Assembly (NCBI GenBank): GCA_029204225.1
Contig: CM055095.1
Span: forward strand, 53,979,944-54,043,943
Source: Diphasiastrum complanatum
Lineage: Eukaryota; Streptophyta; Lycopodiopsida; Lycopodiales; Lycopodiaceae
DNA: 64,000 nucleotides
Direction of reading: 5' to 3'
The stretch's first letter is position 1, and the number at the start of each line of letters is the position of its first letter. A model generated the notes under the pieces. That model made no database searches, was not told the origin of the DNA, and saw only the letters and a list, made by a program, of their open reading frames with translations. Position numbers and translations under genes: made by a program. Below, in pieces: positions 44,361 to 57,900 of this stretch.

Positions 44361-47215
44361 GAAGGTTGAGCACTAAGATAGATCTTCTTCTGAAACCTAT
44401 TTCTAGTAATGTGAATTCCTAGCAAAGAATGGACAGGTCCTAAATCAGTCATGTCAAATTCCTTTGACAGATCACTCTTAGTAGTGTGCATAAGAGAAGT
44501 GTCATTAGACAAAATAAATGCATCATCTACGTAAAGAACTATGTGAATTGAATTGGTGCCTATATGCTTCGAATAAACATTACAGTTAGTTGAATTGTTT
44601 GTAAATCCCAATTGAATGAGATAAGAGTTTGGTTCTATCAAACCATGCTCTTGTAGCTTGTTTTAGACCATAGATTGCTTTGTGCAGCTTGCACACTTTG
44701 TGCTCTTGGCCTTTGACTTCGAATCCTTCCGGTTGGAAGGTATACAGCTCCTCTTTGACGTTGTTGTTGAGAAATGTTGCCTTGACATCCATTTGGTGCA
44801 TTTCGAGGTCTTCTGCAGCTACTAACACAATTAGAGTCCTGATTGACTGCATTTTGATGACAGGACTGAAAATTTCTTGATAATCCACTCTTTGGACTTG
44901 AGTGAATCCTTTAGCCACCAGCCATGCTTTCCATTTAGCAATGGAATCATATGAGTTGATCTTCTTCGACTTGTTGTTAATAACTCTCTTGTGAGTGGGG
45001 AAGTCGACTAGTGTCCAGGTTTGATTCATCAAAAGTGAGTTGTACTCGCTTTCCATAGCTTCTTGCCACTATATAACATCCTTGAAGCTAATTGCTTTGG
45101 CTAGGCTCTCTGGTTCTTCTGATGAAGTCCAGAATGATTGAGGTGTATACCTCTCAGGAACTGTCTGAGTCCATGAGGATCTGTGATCGTTTGGTTGACC
45201 AGGATGTGATGATGCTTCTTCTTGAATTTCTCCAGATCTGTTCGAGCTAGCTTGGTCTGGTCTAATGACAGGTATTGTCAGCTACTCGGCTTTGGTAGCT
45301 GTAGGTGCAGGTTCTGTAGAAGAAACATTATCATTGGAAGACTCCATGCTACGTAAAATAGGATGAAATGACATAGCATCGTTTTATTGATGGTTGTGTA
45401 AGATCATAGTATGTATGTTTTTGAAATATTACATCCCTAGAGACAAATACTACATTGGTGGATGGATCATAAACTTTATAAGCTCTATGTTCATCAGGAT
45501 AGCCAATGAAAATACATTTATTTGTCTTATGATCCAACTTCTTTCTAAGCTGTTTAGAAATGTGAACAAAACATATGCAACCAAAGATTTTTAAATGGAT
45601 GACACTAGGCTTGTGCCCATGCCAAACTTCATGAGGAGTTTTGTTGTTGACGGCTTTGGTATTGAATCTGCATGTAACAGACTATGGCAGTACCTTTTGC
45701 TTAGAACTTCGTAGGTAGGTGTGCTTGATGTAGCATGGATCCGGTTGAGTTGAGAAGAGTTCGGTTCTTCCTTTCTGCAATCCCATTCTATTGAGGTGAA
45801 TAGGCTGTGGTGAATTGTCTTCTAATGCCATGTTCAGCCATGTAGTCGGACATCTCATTAGAGAGGTATTCGTCGCCACCATCAGTTCGGAGTGCTTTCA
45901 CTTTTGTAGACGTTTGTGTCTCATCCATGGCCTTGAATCTCTTGAAGCATTCAAAAGCTTCAGATTTGTGCTTAATGAACATGACTGTAGACCATCTAGA
46001 ATAATCATCTATGAAAGTGATAAAATAGATTGCATCTCCTAAGGACGGAGTTGGCATTGGACCACAAAGATCGCTATGTACGTGTCCAAATTGACTATGC
46101 CACAAAATAGCATTATTGTTTACATTTTTATGAGAGATGCTAGCTAATGCAACTGAATTAGAGAGTACGTAAAGATTTCCGACTCTAGTGCATGTAGTCA
46201 GAGTAGTATCTTCTTCAGATATTGTACACTGCTCAGATGAGAAAGTAACAGTGTATCCCTCATTAGTTATCTTAGAGACTGATAACAAGTTCTTTGATAG
46301 TTGAGGAACATGAAGGACGTTGGAAACACAAATAGAAAGACCTTTGTTGAAAGTGATCTTCATTGTTCCTTTGTCTGCCACGCGTATGGTGCTTGAATCT
46401 CCAAGGTAGATGAATTGATCTCTGTTGTAAGCTGCATACTCGGTAAACCATTCCTTGCGAGAGGTCATGTGTTGGGTAGCGTCGTTGTCCAGGTACCAGC
46501 TATCACAGTCTTTGTTGCTGTTGTTGTAGGCCATTAACAAATGCGTATCTTGCTCCTTGAATTCCACTATGTTGGAGGAGTCTGGCTGCTACTGTTGTTG
46601 CTTCTTCGCCTCGTTGTAGATCCGGATATGACACTCCTTGATGTCGTGATTGGCTCTCTTGCAATATATGTAGAAAAGCCTCTTTCATGATCCACTATTC
46701 TCACCTTGAGTATGGGGCTTCTGGTATTGCTGCTGCACTTGATTCTTGCCCTTGGAGTAGTCTTTCTTCTTGGTGTATAGAGCCATGGATTTGTCTTTGA
46801 TAGACAGGTTGCTAGTCTTTCTCCGCATTTCTTCTTGAAGAAGATGACCGATCACCTTTTGAAGAGTGAGGTCGGGTTGTGTGGAGATCATCACCACAAA
46901 GTGTTCATACGACTTTGGAAGAGAAGATAACAAGGTCATGACGACAACATCATCTTGAATAGAACATCCTACAGCTGATAACTGATCCAATAAAGACTTG
47001 AAGTTGTTGATGTGAGAAGTGATGGTAGTAGAATCAGACACACTAAGAGTAAAGAACTTCCTTCTCAGATGTAATCTAGTGGTTACATCATGAGTCTCAT
47101 AGAGATTTGATAACAAATCTAATGCATCCTTAGAGGTTTTGCATGTGGTAACATGGGATTTTTGGGAGTCAGTCAGATTGAGTGTGATATATGCTAAGGC
47201 CTTCTGATCTACGTT
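44361..47215 (-). pseudogene. Copia G1 gag, protease, integrase and RT
   Basis: From 47215 leftwards: gag from mid-domain (DQKALAYITLNLTDSQKSH, SSLPKSYEHFVVM), a damaged zinc knuckle (YCKRANHDIKEC), protease with the active site changed to YLDNDATQHM, gag-pre-integrase with a deletion of about 50 residues (LWHSQFGHV then HSDLCGP), integrase (FITFIDDYSRWS, RTDGGDEYLSNE, NGIAERKNR after a stop), RT with QMDVKATFLNNNV, YGLKQATRAW and YVDDAF. It ends at KKIYLSAQ near 44361. Many stops and frameshifts. Confidence 0.85.
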
Positions 47216-48210
47216 ATACACAGATAGAAAAGCATGTTGTTGTTATATTACACTGAAGAACAATAAAATAGTAGTTACAACCTGAATGACGGTGTAACTA
47301 GGAGGCTCAAAATCATTCGTCTCATAGACGGAGCATCTCAAGTAATCTATGTTGGGATGATCTATTTATAGATTGCATCCATGTATTAACTACATTAAAT
47401 GTTTGTCACCTAATTAGGTAAGTCGTTGCGTACTTGGAAGTATATGGCTTTTGTGACAACTATACATAGTGTATATTGTCAATGAACTAGAAATGTTGAC
47501 GCGGACAAGGACATCACAAATTCTCTCACTTCGCATTTTACGTGAAGTGGTTTTCTCTCACTTCGCAAATTTTGGGAAGTGGCTGGGAACGTTCCTTGCT
47601 CAAAATAGACGACCTTCAGCATTTTCTCTCTCGTTGGGATTTTGCGAAAAAGTTGAAGGTGCCCTAAAACAGTTCAACTTTAAAAAGTAAATGACCTTTG
47701 GGAATTTTTTCTCTCTTCGCATTTTGCGGCCGAAGGTGTTAAAAACAGAAAAAATTTTGAATTGTGCACAAGTTGACTTTTTCAAAATAATTGAATGGAA
47801 GAAGACGAAGGTAAGTGTCACATTTTTCGAGAAAGTGCAAAAAATACGAACTGTGCGACACTTAGTGTATTTTTGCAGACTGTTGAAAAAGTAATGTATT
47901 CTACAGACTTGTTCTAAATGCAAATTTGTGGAAGTCCTTGAAGATGGCCAAGTCTTCAATGACTTCAAATTATTGAACTTAACATCTGAACTTGATATTA
48001 TGATAGGATTGGTTACCCTTTGCTGGAGATCAACCGGAAGCCCATTGTAGACATTCTTCAATTAAATTGGTTGTCTAAGTTTGTGATTCCTGAAGGTATC
48101 AGATGAGCAGACGTAGAACCAAAGTTGGTTTCACCTGACTCTAGATCAATGATCAATAAACATGCAAGAGAATTCAGTCAAGGAGACAACCGTGGGCTTA
48201 ATTTCCAACA
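47216..48210 (-). repeat. LTR shared by Copia G1 and G2
   Basis: On the minus strand it starts TGTTGGAAATTAAGCCC at 48210. On its right is a polypurine tract and the RNase H end of G2, so it is the 3' LTR of G2. On its left is gag of G1, where a 5' LTR belongs. The arrangement is LTR-internal-LTR-internal-LTR. Confidence 0.8.
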
Positions 48211-49515
48211 GTCCCCCTTAAGGTCACGGTTGGTGCCTTGGTATCTTCGTCAAGTTCAGCATGTTGAAGAACATCTGATGCTTGATCCTGGGAAGCGCTT
48301 TGGCAAAGATGTCTGCGATCATTTTTATTGTGGAGCAGTATTGAAGGATCACTTGCCTTGAGGAGACTTTCTCCCGAATGAGATAATACTGAATTTCTAT
48401 GTGCTTGGATTTGCCATGAAATCTGGGATTCAGTGATAGTGAAATACAGCTTAAGTTGTTACACAGAATGGTGGTAGCATTGAATTGAGTGTGATGTAAG
48501 TCGTGAAGTAACAACTTGATCCATACAGTTTCTTTTGAAGCTTGACATGGTGCGATGTACTCTGCCACGGTCGAAGAAAGTGCAACTAATTTTTGCTTCC
48601 TTGAGTTCCATGAAATCGGTCCCCCTTCCAAATAGAAATAGAACCCGGAGGTAGATTTTATAGTAGAGACTGTTCCTCCCCAATCTGAGTCGGAGTAGCC
48701 TCATAGGACGAGTGGGTCGATAGCATTTCCATCATAACATAAACTGTGATCTAAACTTCCCTGAATATATCTCATCACTCTCTTTAATGCTATCCAATGA
48801 GAGATCCTAGGATTTGACATGAATTGACTTAACGTGCTTACAATGTATGCTAAATCTGCTCTAGTACACAACATTGCAAACATGAAAGATCCTATTAGTG
48901 AATGATAAGGGTACTTTGCTATGTCGAGTACTTCACTATCAAAATCAATACAAGTAGGTTTAGTCAATACTATACTTGGATCCATTGGAGTATCAATTGG
49001 TTTGCAATCAGACATATGAAAATTTTCTAAAATGCCTTTAGATATGCCTGCTGGCTAAGATAGATCTTCTTTTGAGGCTTATTTTTAGTAATGTGAATTC
49101 CTAGAAAAATATGGATAGCTCCTAAATCAGTCAAGTCAAATCCTTTGACAGATCACTCTTAGTAGTGTGCAGAAGAGAAGTGTCGTTAGACAAAATAAAT
49201 GCATCATCTACGTAAAGAGCTATGTGAACTGAATTGGTGCATATATGCTTCAAATAAACATTAAAGTTAGCTGAATTGTTTGCAAATCCCAGTTGAATGA
49301 GATAAGAGTTGATTCTATCGAACCATGCTCTTGCGGCTTGTTTCAAACCATAGATTGCTTTGTGCAGCTTGCACACTTTGTGCTCTTGTCCTTTGACTTC
49401 AAATCCTTCCGGTTGGAAGGTATACAGCTCCTCTTCGACGTTGTCGTTGAGAAATGTTGTCTTGACATCCATTTGGTGCATTTCGAGGTCTTCTGCGGCT
49501 GCAAACGCAATCAGA
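48211..49515 (-). pseudogene. Copia G2 RT and RNase H
   Basis: After polypurine TTAAGGGGGAC: RNase H (GPISWNSRKQKLVALSST, NPRFHGKSKHIEIQYYLIRE), RT C-terminus (MSDCKPIDTPMDPSIV), the palm (LYVDDAFILSNDTS) and QMDVKTTFLND. It stops at AFAAAEDLEM and is joined directly to an LTR fragment at 49516, so gag, protease, integrase and the start of RT are deleted. Confidence 0.85.
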
Positions 49516-50012
49516 GTGGCTGGGAACATTCCACGTTCAAAATAGCAGAACCTTGGAATGGATGGAAATGTTCCTCGTTCAAAATAGACGACCTTCGGCA
49601 TTTTCTCTCTCTTCGAGATTTTGTGAAAAAGCCGAAGGTGCCCTAAAACAGTTCAACTCTGAAAAGTAGATGACCTTCGAAAATTTTCTCTTTTCGCATT
49701 TTGCGAAAAAGTCAAAGGTGTTAAAAAAAATTGAACTTTTGAACTGTGCACAAGTTGACTTATTCAAAATAATTGAACAGAAGAAGCTGAAGGTAAGTGT
49801 TGCAGTTTTCGGGAAAGTGCGAAAAATACAAACTGTGCGACCCTTAGTGTATTTTTGCAGACTTGTTCTAAATGCAAGTTTGTGGAAGTCCTTGAAGATG
49901 GCCAAGTCTTCAATGACTTCAAATTATTGAACCTGACACCGGAACTTGAAATTATGATAGGATTGGTTACCCTTTGTTGGAGATCAACCAGAAGTCCATT
50001 GTAAATGTTCTT
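49516..50012 (-). repeat. Third LTR fragment of the Copia G family
   Basis: Matches the middle of the G LTRs, from GGCTGGGAACRTTCC to TCAACC.GAAG, with both ends missing and a small internal duplication at 49520-49590. It is cut on the right by Copia H. Confidence 0.8.
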
Positions 50013-52500
50013 GCGACATTGCTTAATGATGTACTTTATGTACCCAAACTGACAAAGAATTTATTGCCTATTAGAAAGGTCACATATTAGGGCTGTAAAG
50101 CTTTGTTCAATTCAAAGTAATGTATGATTGTTCGAGATTCACCGATATTATGTTCATCAAGAACAAGTTTGAGGCACTCAACTGCTTCAAAGAATTCAAG
50201 CAGTTTGCTGAGACACAGACTGGTCAAAAGCTCAAGACCCTACACACAAATAGTGGGGGAGAATATTTATTAGACGAAATGTTGGACTATCTATCATCAT
50301 GCAACATTCATCATCAATTCACCACCAACTACACACCATAATAGAGTGGAGTAGTTGAAAGGAAGAACTGAACATTACTCAATGCGGCACAATCAATGCT
50401 ATCAAATGCTCAACTACCTAAGAACTTTTGGGCTAAATCAATTTCAATTGCTTGCTATCTACAGAATTATTCAAGCACTAAAGCAGTCGACTCAAAGACT
50501 CCCTTTAAAGCCTATCATGAATACAAGCCAAGTCTAAATCACCTTAGAGTGTTTGATTGTCTTTACTATGTGTAGATTCCTTCTGATCTGAGAAAGAAAC
50601 TCAATCTTGTTAGTTGTAGAAGTATCTTCATTAGATACTCGACATCACACAAAGCCTATCAGATCTATGATGTCAAATCTAGTCGAATCATAGTCAATCG
50701 AGGTGTCATCTTCCTTAAAGACAAATTTTACGACTTCAAGCGGAAGCAACCAGTACAAGAGTTCATTCAAACGACTCCAATCACCATCAACACGCCCCGA
50801 CCTGTGACTGTTCCTACAACAATCGAAGATACCCTTGTCACACAGCTAGGAGAATCGTCATCTCAACAACCGACTATTGTTCAAAGGTCTGCTCGACATT
50901 GACATGAGACTGATCGTTATATCCCTCATGCATTGCTCACTTATCATGAACCTGCCTCAGTAGCAGAAGCATTGTCGAGTTCAAATGAAGACAATTGGTG
51001 CACATCCATGAATGCTAAGTATAATTCATTTATGAGTAACAAGACCTGGTGTCTTGTCGAGCCTTCTCCTGATGCAAAGATCATTAACACTAAGTGGATC
51101 TTCAACTTGAAGCTCAATCCAGATGGTTCGACAACCAAATGGACAACTTGAGTAGTCGTCAAAGAATATGAACAAACTTAAGGAATTGACTACATTGAGA
51201 TGTTCAATCTAGTAGTAGTACTTCAGTTAATTCGATCATTAATCACTATCATAGTTGTTGAGGATCTGGAAGTTCACCAAATGGATATTTAGACAACATT
51301 TTTGAACAAATATGTACAAGAAGACATCTACATTTATCAACCCAAAGGCTACGTCCTTCAAGGCCAAGAACTCAAATAATGCAAGTTGTAGAAAGCACTC
51401 TATGGGCTAAAGCAAGCTCCAAGGGCCTGGTTCAATAAAATCAATCGATTCTTGTTGCAGCATGACTTTACTTCAAATTTTGCCAACTCTAATGTCTATC
51501 TCATGAACAGATGTTCAAGTTATATTAATGATAGTTTTATATGTTGATGACTTTTTGATTATCAGTAATTCGAATCAATTAATGCAAGATCCAAAGTCTC
51601 TATTGTCGAAGGAATTTGAAATGATTGATTTAGAATGCATTACCTTCTCGGGATTGAGATAATAGAGACAAAACAAACAAAAGGATCATGATAAGCCAAG
51701 AAAGGTATCTAACCAATGTACTCTATAGGTATGGCATGGAGAACTACAAGTCCACCGACTGATCCATAGATCTACAATTCAAGCTGCCAAAGGGCATCTA
51801 CCTAAAGACTGAAGCAGAGAAGAAGGATATGTGCAAATACCCCTATCAGTCGATAGTTGGATCGATCATCCGATCTAGCCTACACAGTTAGCACATTGTC
51901 ACAATATATGACGAATTCCGGACTACCTCATTGGAAAGCTCTACTTAGAGCATTAAGATACATTCAAGACACAAAGCACTATGCTTTGTGCTATAATGTG
52001 AATACAGAGAATGCTTTAATTCTTAATGTTTATTCCAACTCTGACTGGGCTGGAGACGTCGACACACGAAAATCCACTTCTGGGTACCTGTGCTTTCTAG
52101 CAGGGGGACCCTTCTCATGGAATAGTAGAAAGTAGAAATGCATTTCTTTGTCCTCCACAGAGTCCGAATATATCAGAGCCACCTTTGCAGTAAAGGAGCT
52201 TATCTGGCTTAGAAGATTGCTCCAAGATTTGATGTTCCCTTTAACTCAGACCAACTATACTCTATTTCAAGAATTAGAGCTGCATTGCTCTATCTCTGAC
52301 CTCACAAACTCACTCTAGAACTAAGCATATTGAAGTTCAATTTTATTTCTTAGAGAGAAAGTTCTGAACAAAGTTGTCGAATTAAGTTAATGTCATATTG
52401 ATACTATGTTGGCTGACATTTTGACAAATCCATTGTTAAGGGAAAAGCATATCACCTTAGCAAACATATTAAACTTCATTCATGATCCTAAGAGTTTAGA
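50013..52500 (+). pseudogene. Copia H integrase, RT and RNase H remnant
   Basis: Starts with DVLYVPKLTKN, then integrase (HTNSGGEYLLDEM, then TAATAG at 50339-50344 where the family has CAA CAG), linker with RGVIFL, RT (TKWIFNLKLNPDGSTT, QMDI then TAG, YGLKQAPRAWF, a damaged YVDD), and RNase H (SDWAGDVDTRKSTSGYL, SWNSRK then TAG). At least ten stops, mostly C-to-T type. No gag or protease. Confidence 0.85.
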
Positions 52501-52510
52501 TTAAGGGGAG
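52501..52510 (+). promoter_or_regulatory. Polypurine tract of Copia H
   Basis: TTAAGGGGAG immediately before the LTR start TGTTGGAGC. Confidence 0.85.
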
Positions 52511-53132
52511 TGTTGGAGCTAATCTTTACTCCTACTCACCTACATTCATCTCTTGAGTGCTCCTGTACTATTAAATATTCTATCTCTACAACAATATGCA
52601 GCCTTACTCACATAAGTCGAACAGTCTATATATACATCGACTTTGAAGCAGAGCAAGATCGACTTGACATACTCGACTCCAACTCCACCGACATCGACAT
52701 TGACTCCGACTCCATCGACATCTACTTAAGGGCAAACAATCAACTCGACTCATCCGACACCCTCGACGTCTGTCAACTATCACCATTCAAAATGGAGCTC
52801 TTCCTCTGCTCTATCCAATACAGACTACATCACCATTCACTATGCAATAACTGCACCATTTCACGACTGTTACCTACACAGTTCACACTAAACAATATAG
52901 TTGTAATTTTCACAATCACGATCACCTCAGCTGATGTATGTACATATATACACAATAAATCAATCAATTAAGTGAGGAGAGTCAAAGATCACTTATCAAT
53001 AATTGGCAAAAGCGTGAATCAGAGTTCCTCTGTGAACTTGTATTAGACTATCTGACTCCATAGAATCAGAGATCATTAGAAAACGTGAAAGCAATTCAAG
53101 AAGTAGAGATATTATTTTATTTGTAACCAACA
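52511..53132 (+). repeat. 3' LTR of Copia H
   Basis: About 622 bp, TGTTGGAGCTAATC to ACCAACA. It contains a stretch rich in CGAC and TCGAC triplets (52650-52760). The right end coincides with the start of an inverted repeat at 53131. Confidence 0.65.
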
Positions 53133-53245
53133 TAGTAGGATCACAACACATAGTGCATTAGTACTGTGAACCATTCTTGGACACAAGATTGTAATATGAT
53201 CATTGTTATCAAAACAAGCTGATACATAGATTCTCTATTTTCTTT
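53131..53245. repeat. Inverted repeat arm flanking Copia fragment I, left
   Basis: CATAGTAGGATC onward is the reverse complement of 54135-54250, with diverged but clear matches such as ATAGATTCTCTAT against ATAGAGAATCTAT. Confidence 0.7.
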
Positions 53246-53265
53246 ACATGTGTTTACATTGATGA

Positions 53266-53870
53266 ATGTTTTTTGATAATTTCTTGATGTAAAATCTGCT
53301 TTTCTAAATTGTGATTTGGAGGACGAAGTGTTCATGGATCAACCTGAATGTCTTGTTAAGAAATTACAAGAGCATCAAGTTTGTCACTTGAATAAAGCAC
53401 TTTATGGCCTAAAACAAGCACCATGTGCATAGTATAGCAGGAGTGATGCATGTTTCTATTCTAAGGGGATGGTGAGAACACACTCTGGCGCTAATCTTTA
53501 TGTATGATGCTTTTATAGTATGATTTCTTTGGTTGCTCTTTATGTTGACGACTTGATTATCATTGGATATAATCAACGGATGATAGATATGATCAAGAAT
53601 AATCTCATGAATCAATTTAAAATTACGGATCTCAACTTGATGCACTATTGTCTCGGAGTGGAAGTGTGGCAAAAGGACATGAGGTGGGACTAGCTCAGGT
53701 CAAGTATGTCAAAGAATTGTTTCATAAGTTCAGGCTATAGGATTGCAAGCCAGTGAATACACCTATCAAGCCAAGTCAAAATCTTTTCAAGCTTGACAAG
53801 TCACAACCAATTTGATGTTACGTTGTATATAGACAACTAGTAGGAAGCTTGATTTACCTTATTATTGTTG
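53266..53870 (+). pseudogene. Copia RT fragment I
   Basis: DVKSAFLNCDLEDEVFMDQPE, YGLKQAP and an intact LYVDDLIIIGYN, then MDLNLMHYCLGVEVW-like sequence. Only the RT palm region is present. It differs from all neighbouring Copia elements. The end at about 53870 joins TGTTGGGAAAATTTGATGG, which looks like an LTR start. Confidence 0.78.
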
Positions 53871-54339
53871 GGAAAATTTGATGGTGCAACGAAGTGTCTA
53901 AAAAGTTTTTCCCAAGAAGAAAACAATAATTACGAATAATCTTTCAATGTTCAATTATACCATTTTTTTAAACTTAGTAGAATATCTTTGGTAGGGGTGT
54001 CAACGACAACCACGAAGAGTGCGAATAATTTAGGCATCTTTGACTGATATTATACGTTAATCTATGAAATAAGAGTATTTATGATTTAGAGAGAGAAGGG
54101 ACACAAGAGCATTCAACTAAGATTAACACATACATAGATAATAGAGAATCTATAAATCAAAGCTATTGAAATACAGTGATCAGACCATGAAAGAAATCAT
54201 GTGACCGATGAGGTTCACAGTAGTGCACTAAGTGCTATGATCCTACTATGCTTCATCAGTTGATCAAAGATACAACTGACATATAAGTCAATATCTCTGA
54301 GATTGCTCTCACTCTCTCTAATGATTCTGATTACTTTTT
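53871..54339. repeat. Possible LTR remnant with inverted arm
   Basis: Starts TGTTGGGAAAATTTG and contains the right inverted arm (54135-54250). No coding domain. Confidence 0.4.
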
Positions 54340-54985
54340 GATCAGCTTATTTTTGTAGGATCTCCTATTGTTGACAATGATGTTGCTATGACTCTCCTTG
54401 GGAGCCTTCCTTCTTCTTACGACTATCTCATCATGCTGATCTCTACCTAGCCATAATTAACTATCGAAAGTGTCACATCAATTTTTCTCCAAGAAAAAAA
54501 ACTTTGAAGGAAGTCAAATGATGTTTCTACATCAGATAAAATCACTAAACTTTATCCAAAGACGAATGAACATTTGAAATCAAAGAAAGCTGCTCCTAGT
54601 ACTCTTCTATAGATATTGCAAAAAGAAAGGTCATGATATTAAGGACTACAAATTTTTTGCAAGAAAGAACCAATAGGGTTCATGTTATAGTTACTGATGT
54701 TCCAGAAGGCCAATCCAATCAAAAGCTATTTATGGCGAAATTTGATAATGTCTCAGACTCTTATTGTTGGTGTATTGATTTTGGTGCACCACAACATATG
54801 ACATCTCAACAAGAATGGTTAACACATTTTTTTTTTTCACATCATGGAAAATTGAAGGTAAAGGAATAGTTACCATCAAGTTCAATGATGGTTCATCTCA
54901 AGTCATTGACAATGTTTTATATGTTTCAAATCTGATTAATAACCTATTATCTATAAGTAAATTGGGAAAAGGGAAGTGTGGATTA
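54340..54985 (+). pseudogene. Copia gag-protease fragment J
   Basis: Gag C-terminus (VAMTLLGSLPSSYDYLIMLI, then TAG and TAA where CAG and CAA are expected), a zinc-knuckle remnant (YCKKKGHDIKDY, last cysteine lost), and protease YCWCIDFGAPQHMTSQQEW, where the active-site serine is phenylalanine. Then VIDNVLYVSNLINNLLS. Ends near 54985. Confidence 0.78.
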
Positions 54986-57900
54986 TATTAGGCTATTAAA
55001 CACATTCATATTTTTTATTGCTAGAAGATGGCGACAATTAGGCTACTTCTTGAAGCTATAGCTATTAAAACTTGGACCACTATTATTGGTTGAGTTTAAG
55101 CTGAATTAGTCGCTAATTCAGATTTTGAATGGGCTAACTGATTTTTACCAAACATATGCTACTTGCGTTGCTTTTGTGCTTGCATGTCTAGGAGAGATTA
55201 GCATGTGGCCAAGCGATTTTGTGTGTGCCATCCTTCGTAGCTTGCCTTGCTAGACTAGAAAATCACACCCTCAGCATATGGGTGACATGCAAATGTTGGG
55301 CTTTCTTAGGTATGAAGCTATTGCATGTTTTTGTTCAAGTGGGACATTTGAAAATATTGCATGTTTTTGTAAATGCGTATATTAGCACTTGCACAAGTGG
55401 GACAAAATATTGTCATTACTACATGTGAGACACAATGAGTATATAGTTAATGGTGTGAGTCTTTATCAACGAGCTTTCACAAAGACCAAACCCAAAGCAT
55501 CCAAAGTAAGTAAACCTACATTTCAGATATTTCCTTTAGAGTTGAGTTTTTCGAAATCTTCACTCACCTACTTGTGCACATAGTACTGGCCTTTGCAAGA
55601 TAATGCCAAAAACATAGTCATCTATGAACCAAAAGGTGACACTTATCCAATGACTAGGAAAGGCCCTAAAAAACCAAGGGCCCCGGCCAAGGAACAAAGC
55701 TCAAAAAAAAAGAAGGCCCTTTGATGGTATACATCACCTTGTTGCTCCTTTCCTTGCCTTTGTCAACGCAACGTGGAATAGTGATGATGGGCGATGGCTA
55801 ACACGAGGAGAAAAAAAAGAGAGACGGGCGATGGTGGTCGATGATTAACAAGAGAAAAAAAAGAGATGGCGATGGTGTCATGCCTCACGGCCAGGCACAC
55901 CCATGCGGGAAGGACGTTGCTGAGGAGAATGAAATCTGTGGGTGCGCTGATCAGGAGCTGCTGCTACCTGAGCATAAGTGGGCGCCGCGTGGTAGTGGTA
56001 CCTGGGCCTGCCTGAATCATGCTCTCTGCGAAGCAGCTGATAATGATCATGCTTAGTAGTTAGTTGCACGCGTGCACTGGTGTTGTGTTGAGTAGGATGG
56101 ATCATGGACCATGGTGCATTGTTGGAAGAGTGATGTTGTTTGTTCATGAGGTGGGCCTTGCTGTATCGCCTCTGGTCGCAGAAGACTAGTGTGGTGTGCA
56201 TGTGAAGATGTAATTGTTGGTGTGCTACAATTTTTTTAAGTATACAAGTATCATTGTCGTTGCATGCATTTCCAGGATGATTATCATCAGATTCCTGAAG
56301 TGGGCCATACAATCTTCATAGCATTTTCCGTCTCTTCACTCCCTAAAAGGCTACCTCCTTCTTGACATCTAGTGTGATAATTGTAGCTATTGTGGAACTG
56401 CAGCTGAAATGAAAACTACATGTTGATACTCACGTTAGGGGCGATGATAAGATCCAACCTCCACCATTATAATATACTTAGTTTGGATCGTGAATAACGA
56501 TCATGCCTTTAGCGTTGACCTTTGATTTGCTTATTGAAAAGTTTGTACTATGCTAGTATATAATAGAAGGAAAAAAAAGCTGCAAAGCTCAAAGTAAAAC
56601 ATGAACTAGGAGATAGATAGGTGTATAAACACCTGGCCCAAATCTTACATCATTGGACATTGGCAATTGCCTTTTGGGACACCCACCATTCATTCTAACA
56701 CTTAGCCATGTGTATTCATTCTAACACTTAGCCATGTGTTTTCATGACAATCTCATTCGTCATAATTTAGATGGTGTCAAAATCTCAATTGAGCCCACAT
56801 GGATTGAACCTAAAAGTCTTGTGTGTCCTCAATGTGTGGAATATGAAGATCTCGAGGCTTTGATACAGAAAGAAAAAAAAAAACTCTTTTGAATGGAATT
56901 TTCTAGACAATTCTCTCTCCTCACTCGAAGAAGAGTTGAAAACTTAAGTTTCTCGCTAACACAAAATAAGCTTGAGAATTTTCATACCTGGGGCATATAT
57001 GATAGAAATTACATGCAAGTCCTCTTCTCTTGTCGTTGTCAAGGCTTCAGAAGAGGACTTGCTTGTAAATTTCGTCCTATGTATGAACATTGTTTGAGGC
57101 AATTGAGCGTATAGCGCACGAACATACAACTAACAATCACCTTATTGAAATTCATTACTAGTAAACGAAGAACATCGTGGTATACCACAAAGGCATTGCC
57201 ACAAATTCCTTGATTTAAAAAATGTGATTGTCTCTGAACTGTGACATAATGGTTAGCATTTCCTTTTCTTATCTCAAGGATTGAACTCGAATTTAATCTG
57301 TAGGCATGAATAGAGATATGATAATAGTAAAAACATATATGAATGATTTTGTGAATGCACGCAGATAATCTTTACTTGACTATTGTTGTTGGTGATGATG
57401 TTGGTGCACCATGGAGGAGAGCCTAGGGATGCATGCAACAAAAAGAGAGGGATGCCAACTTTTTTGCTATTTACATCTTGCAAATAGAGATGCATGTGAG
57501 GGGCTTCATTCTTGCATTAAAGTCCTTAGCAATGTGGAACAGTTTTTTGTGCGCTTGCAAGGCAATGCCATAAATTGTTGATGCACCTATGGCCAAAGGT
57601 CTGGGAGAGAAATCTACAAACAATATGCATGTCGATGATACCTGGATAGTCTTTTGTTACAATGAGGGTTCATTGCTAGAGAACAAAAAATCCTATTATA
57701 GACAAATTTAAAGGTCACTATTTTACCTATTGTTATAACTGTTATTTGACAAGATACAAGCACCTATATTACATGAACAAAATGCACAAAATTTTGGAGG
57801 GGAAAGAGCTAGGCCCAAAACATTATAGTGAGTGCCCAACTATTAAACTCAATGTGCTTTTAACAAATCCTATGCGAAGGCACACCACATAGGATGCCAT

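Larger units (their letters stand above)
38844..48210 (-). mobile_element. Copia G1, two LTRs, interrupted by Copia F
   Basis: Minus-strand Copia with LTRs at 38844-39849 and 47216-48210, about 1 kb each and similar throughout. Internal parts lie at 39850-40430 (RNase H, RT end) and 44361-47215 (RT, integrase, protease, gag). Copia F and 330 bp of unknown sequence lie between them, without a clean target duplication. The right LTR directly abuts a mid-gag position, so leader and gag start are deleted. Confidence 0.75.
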
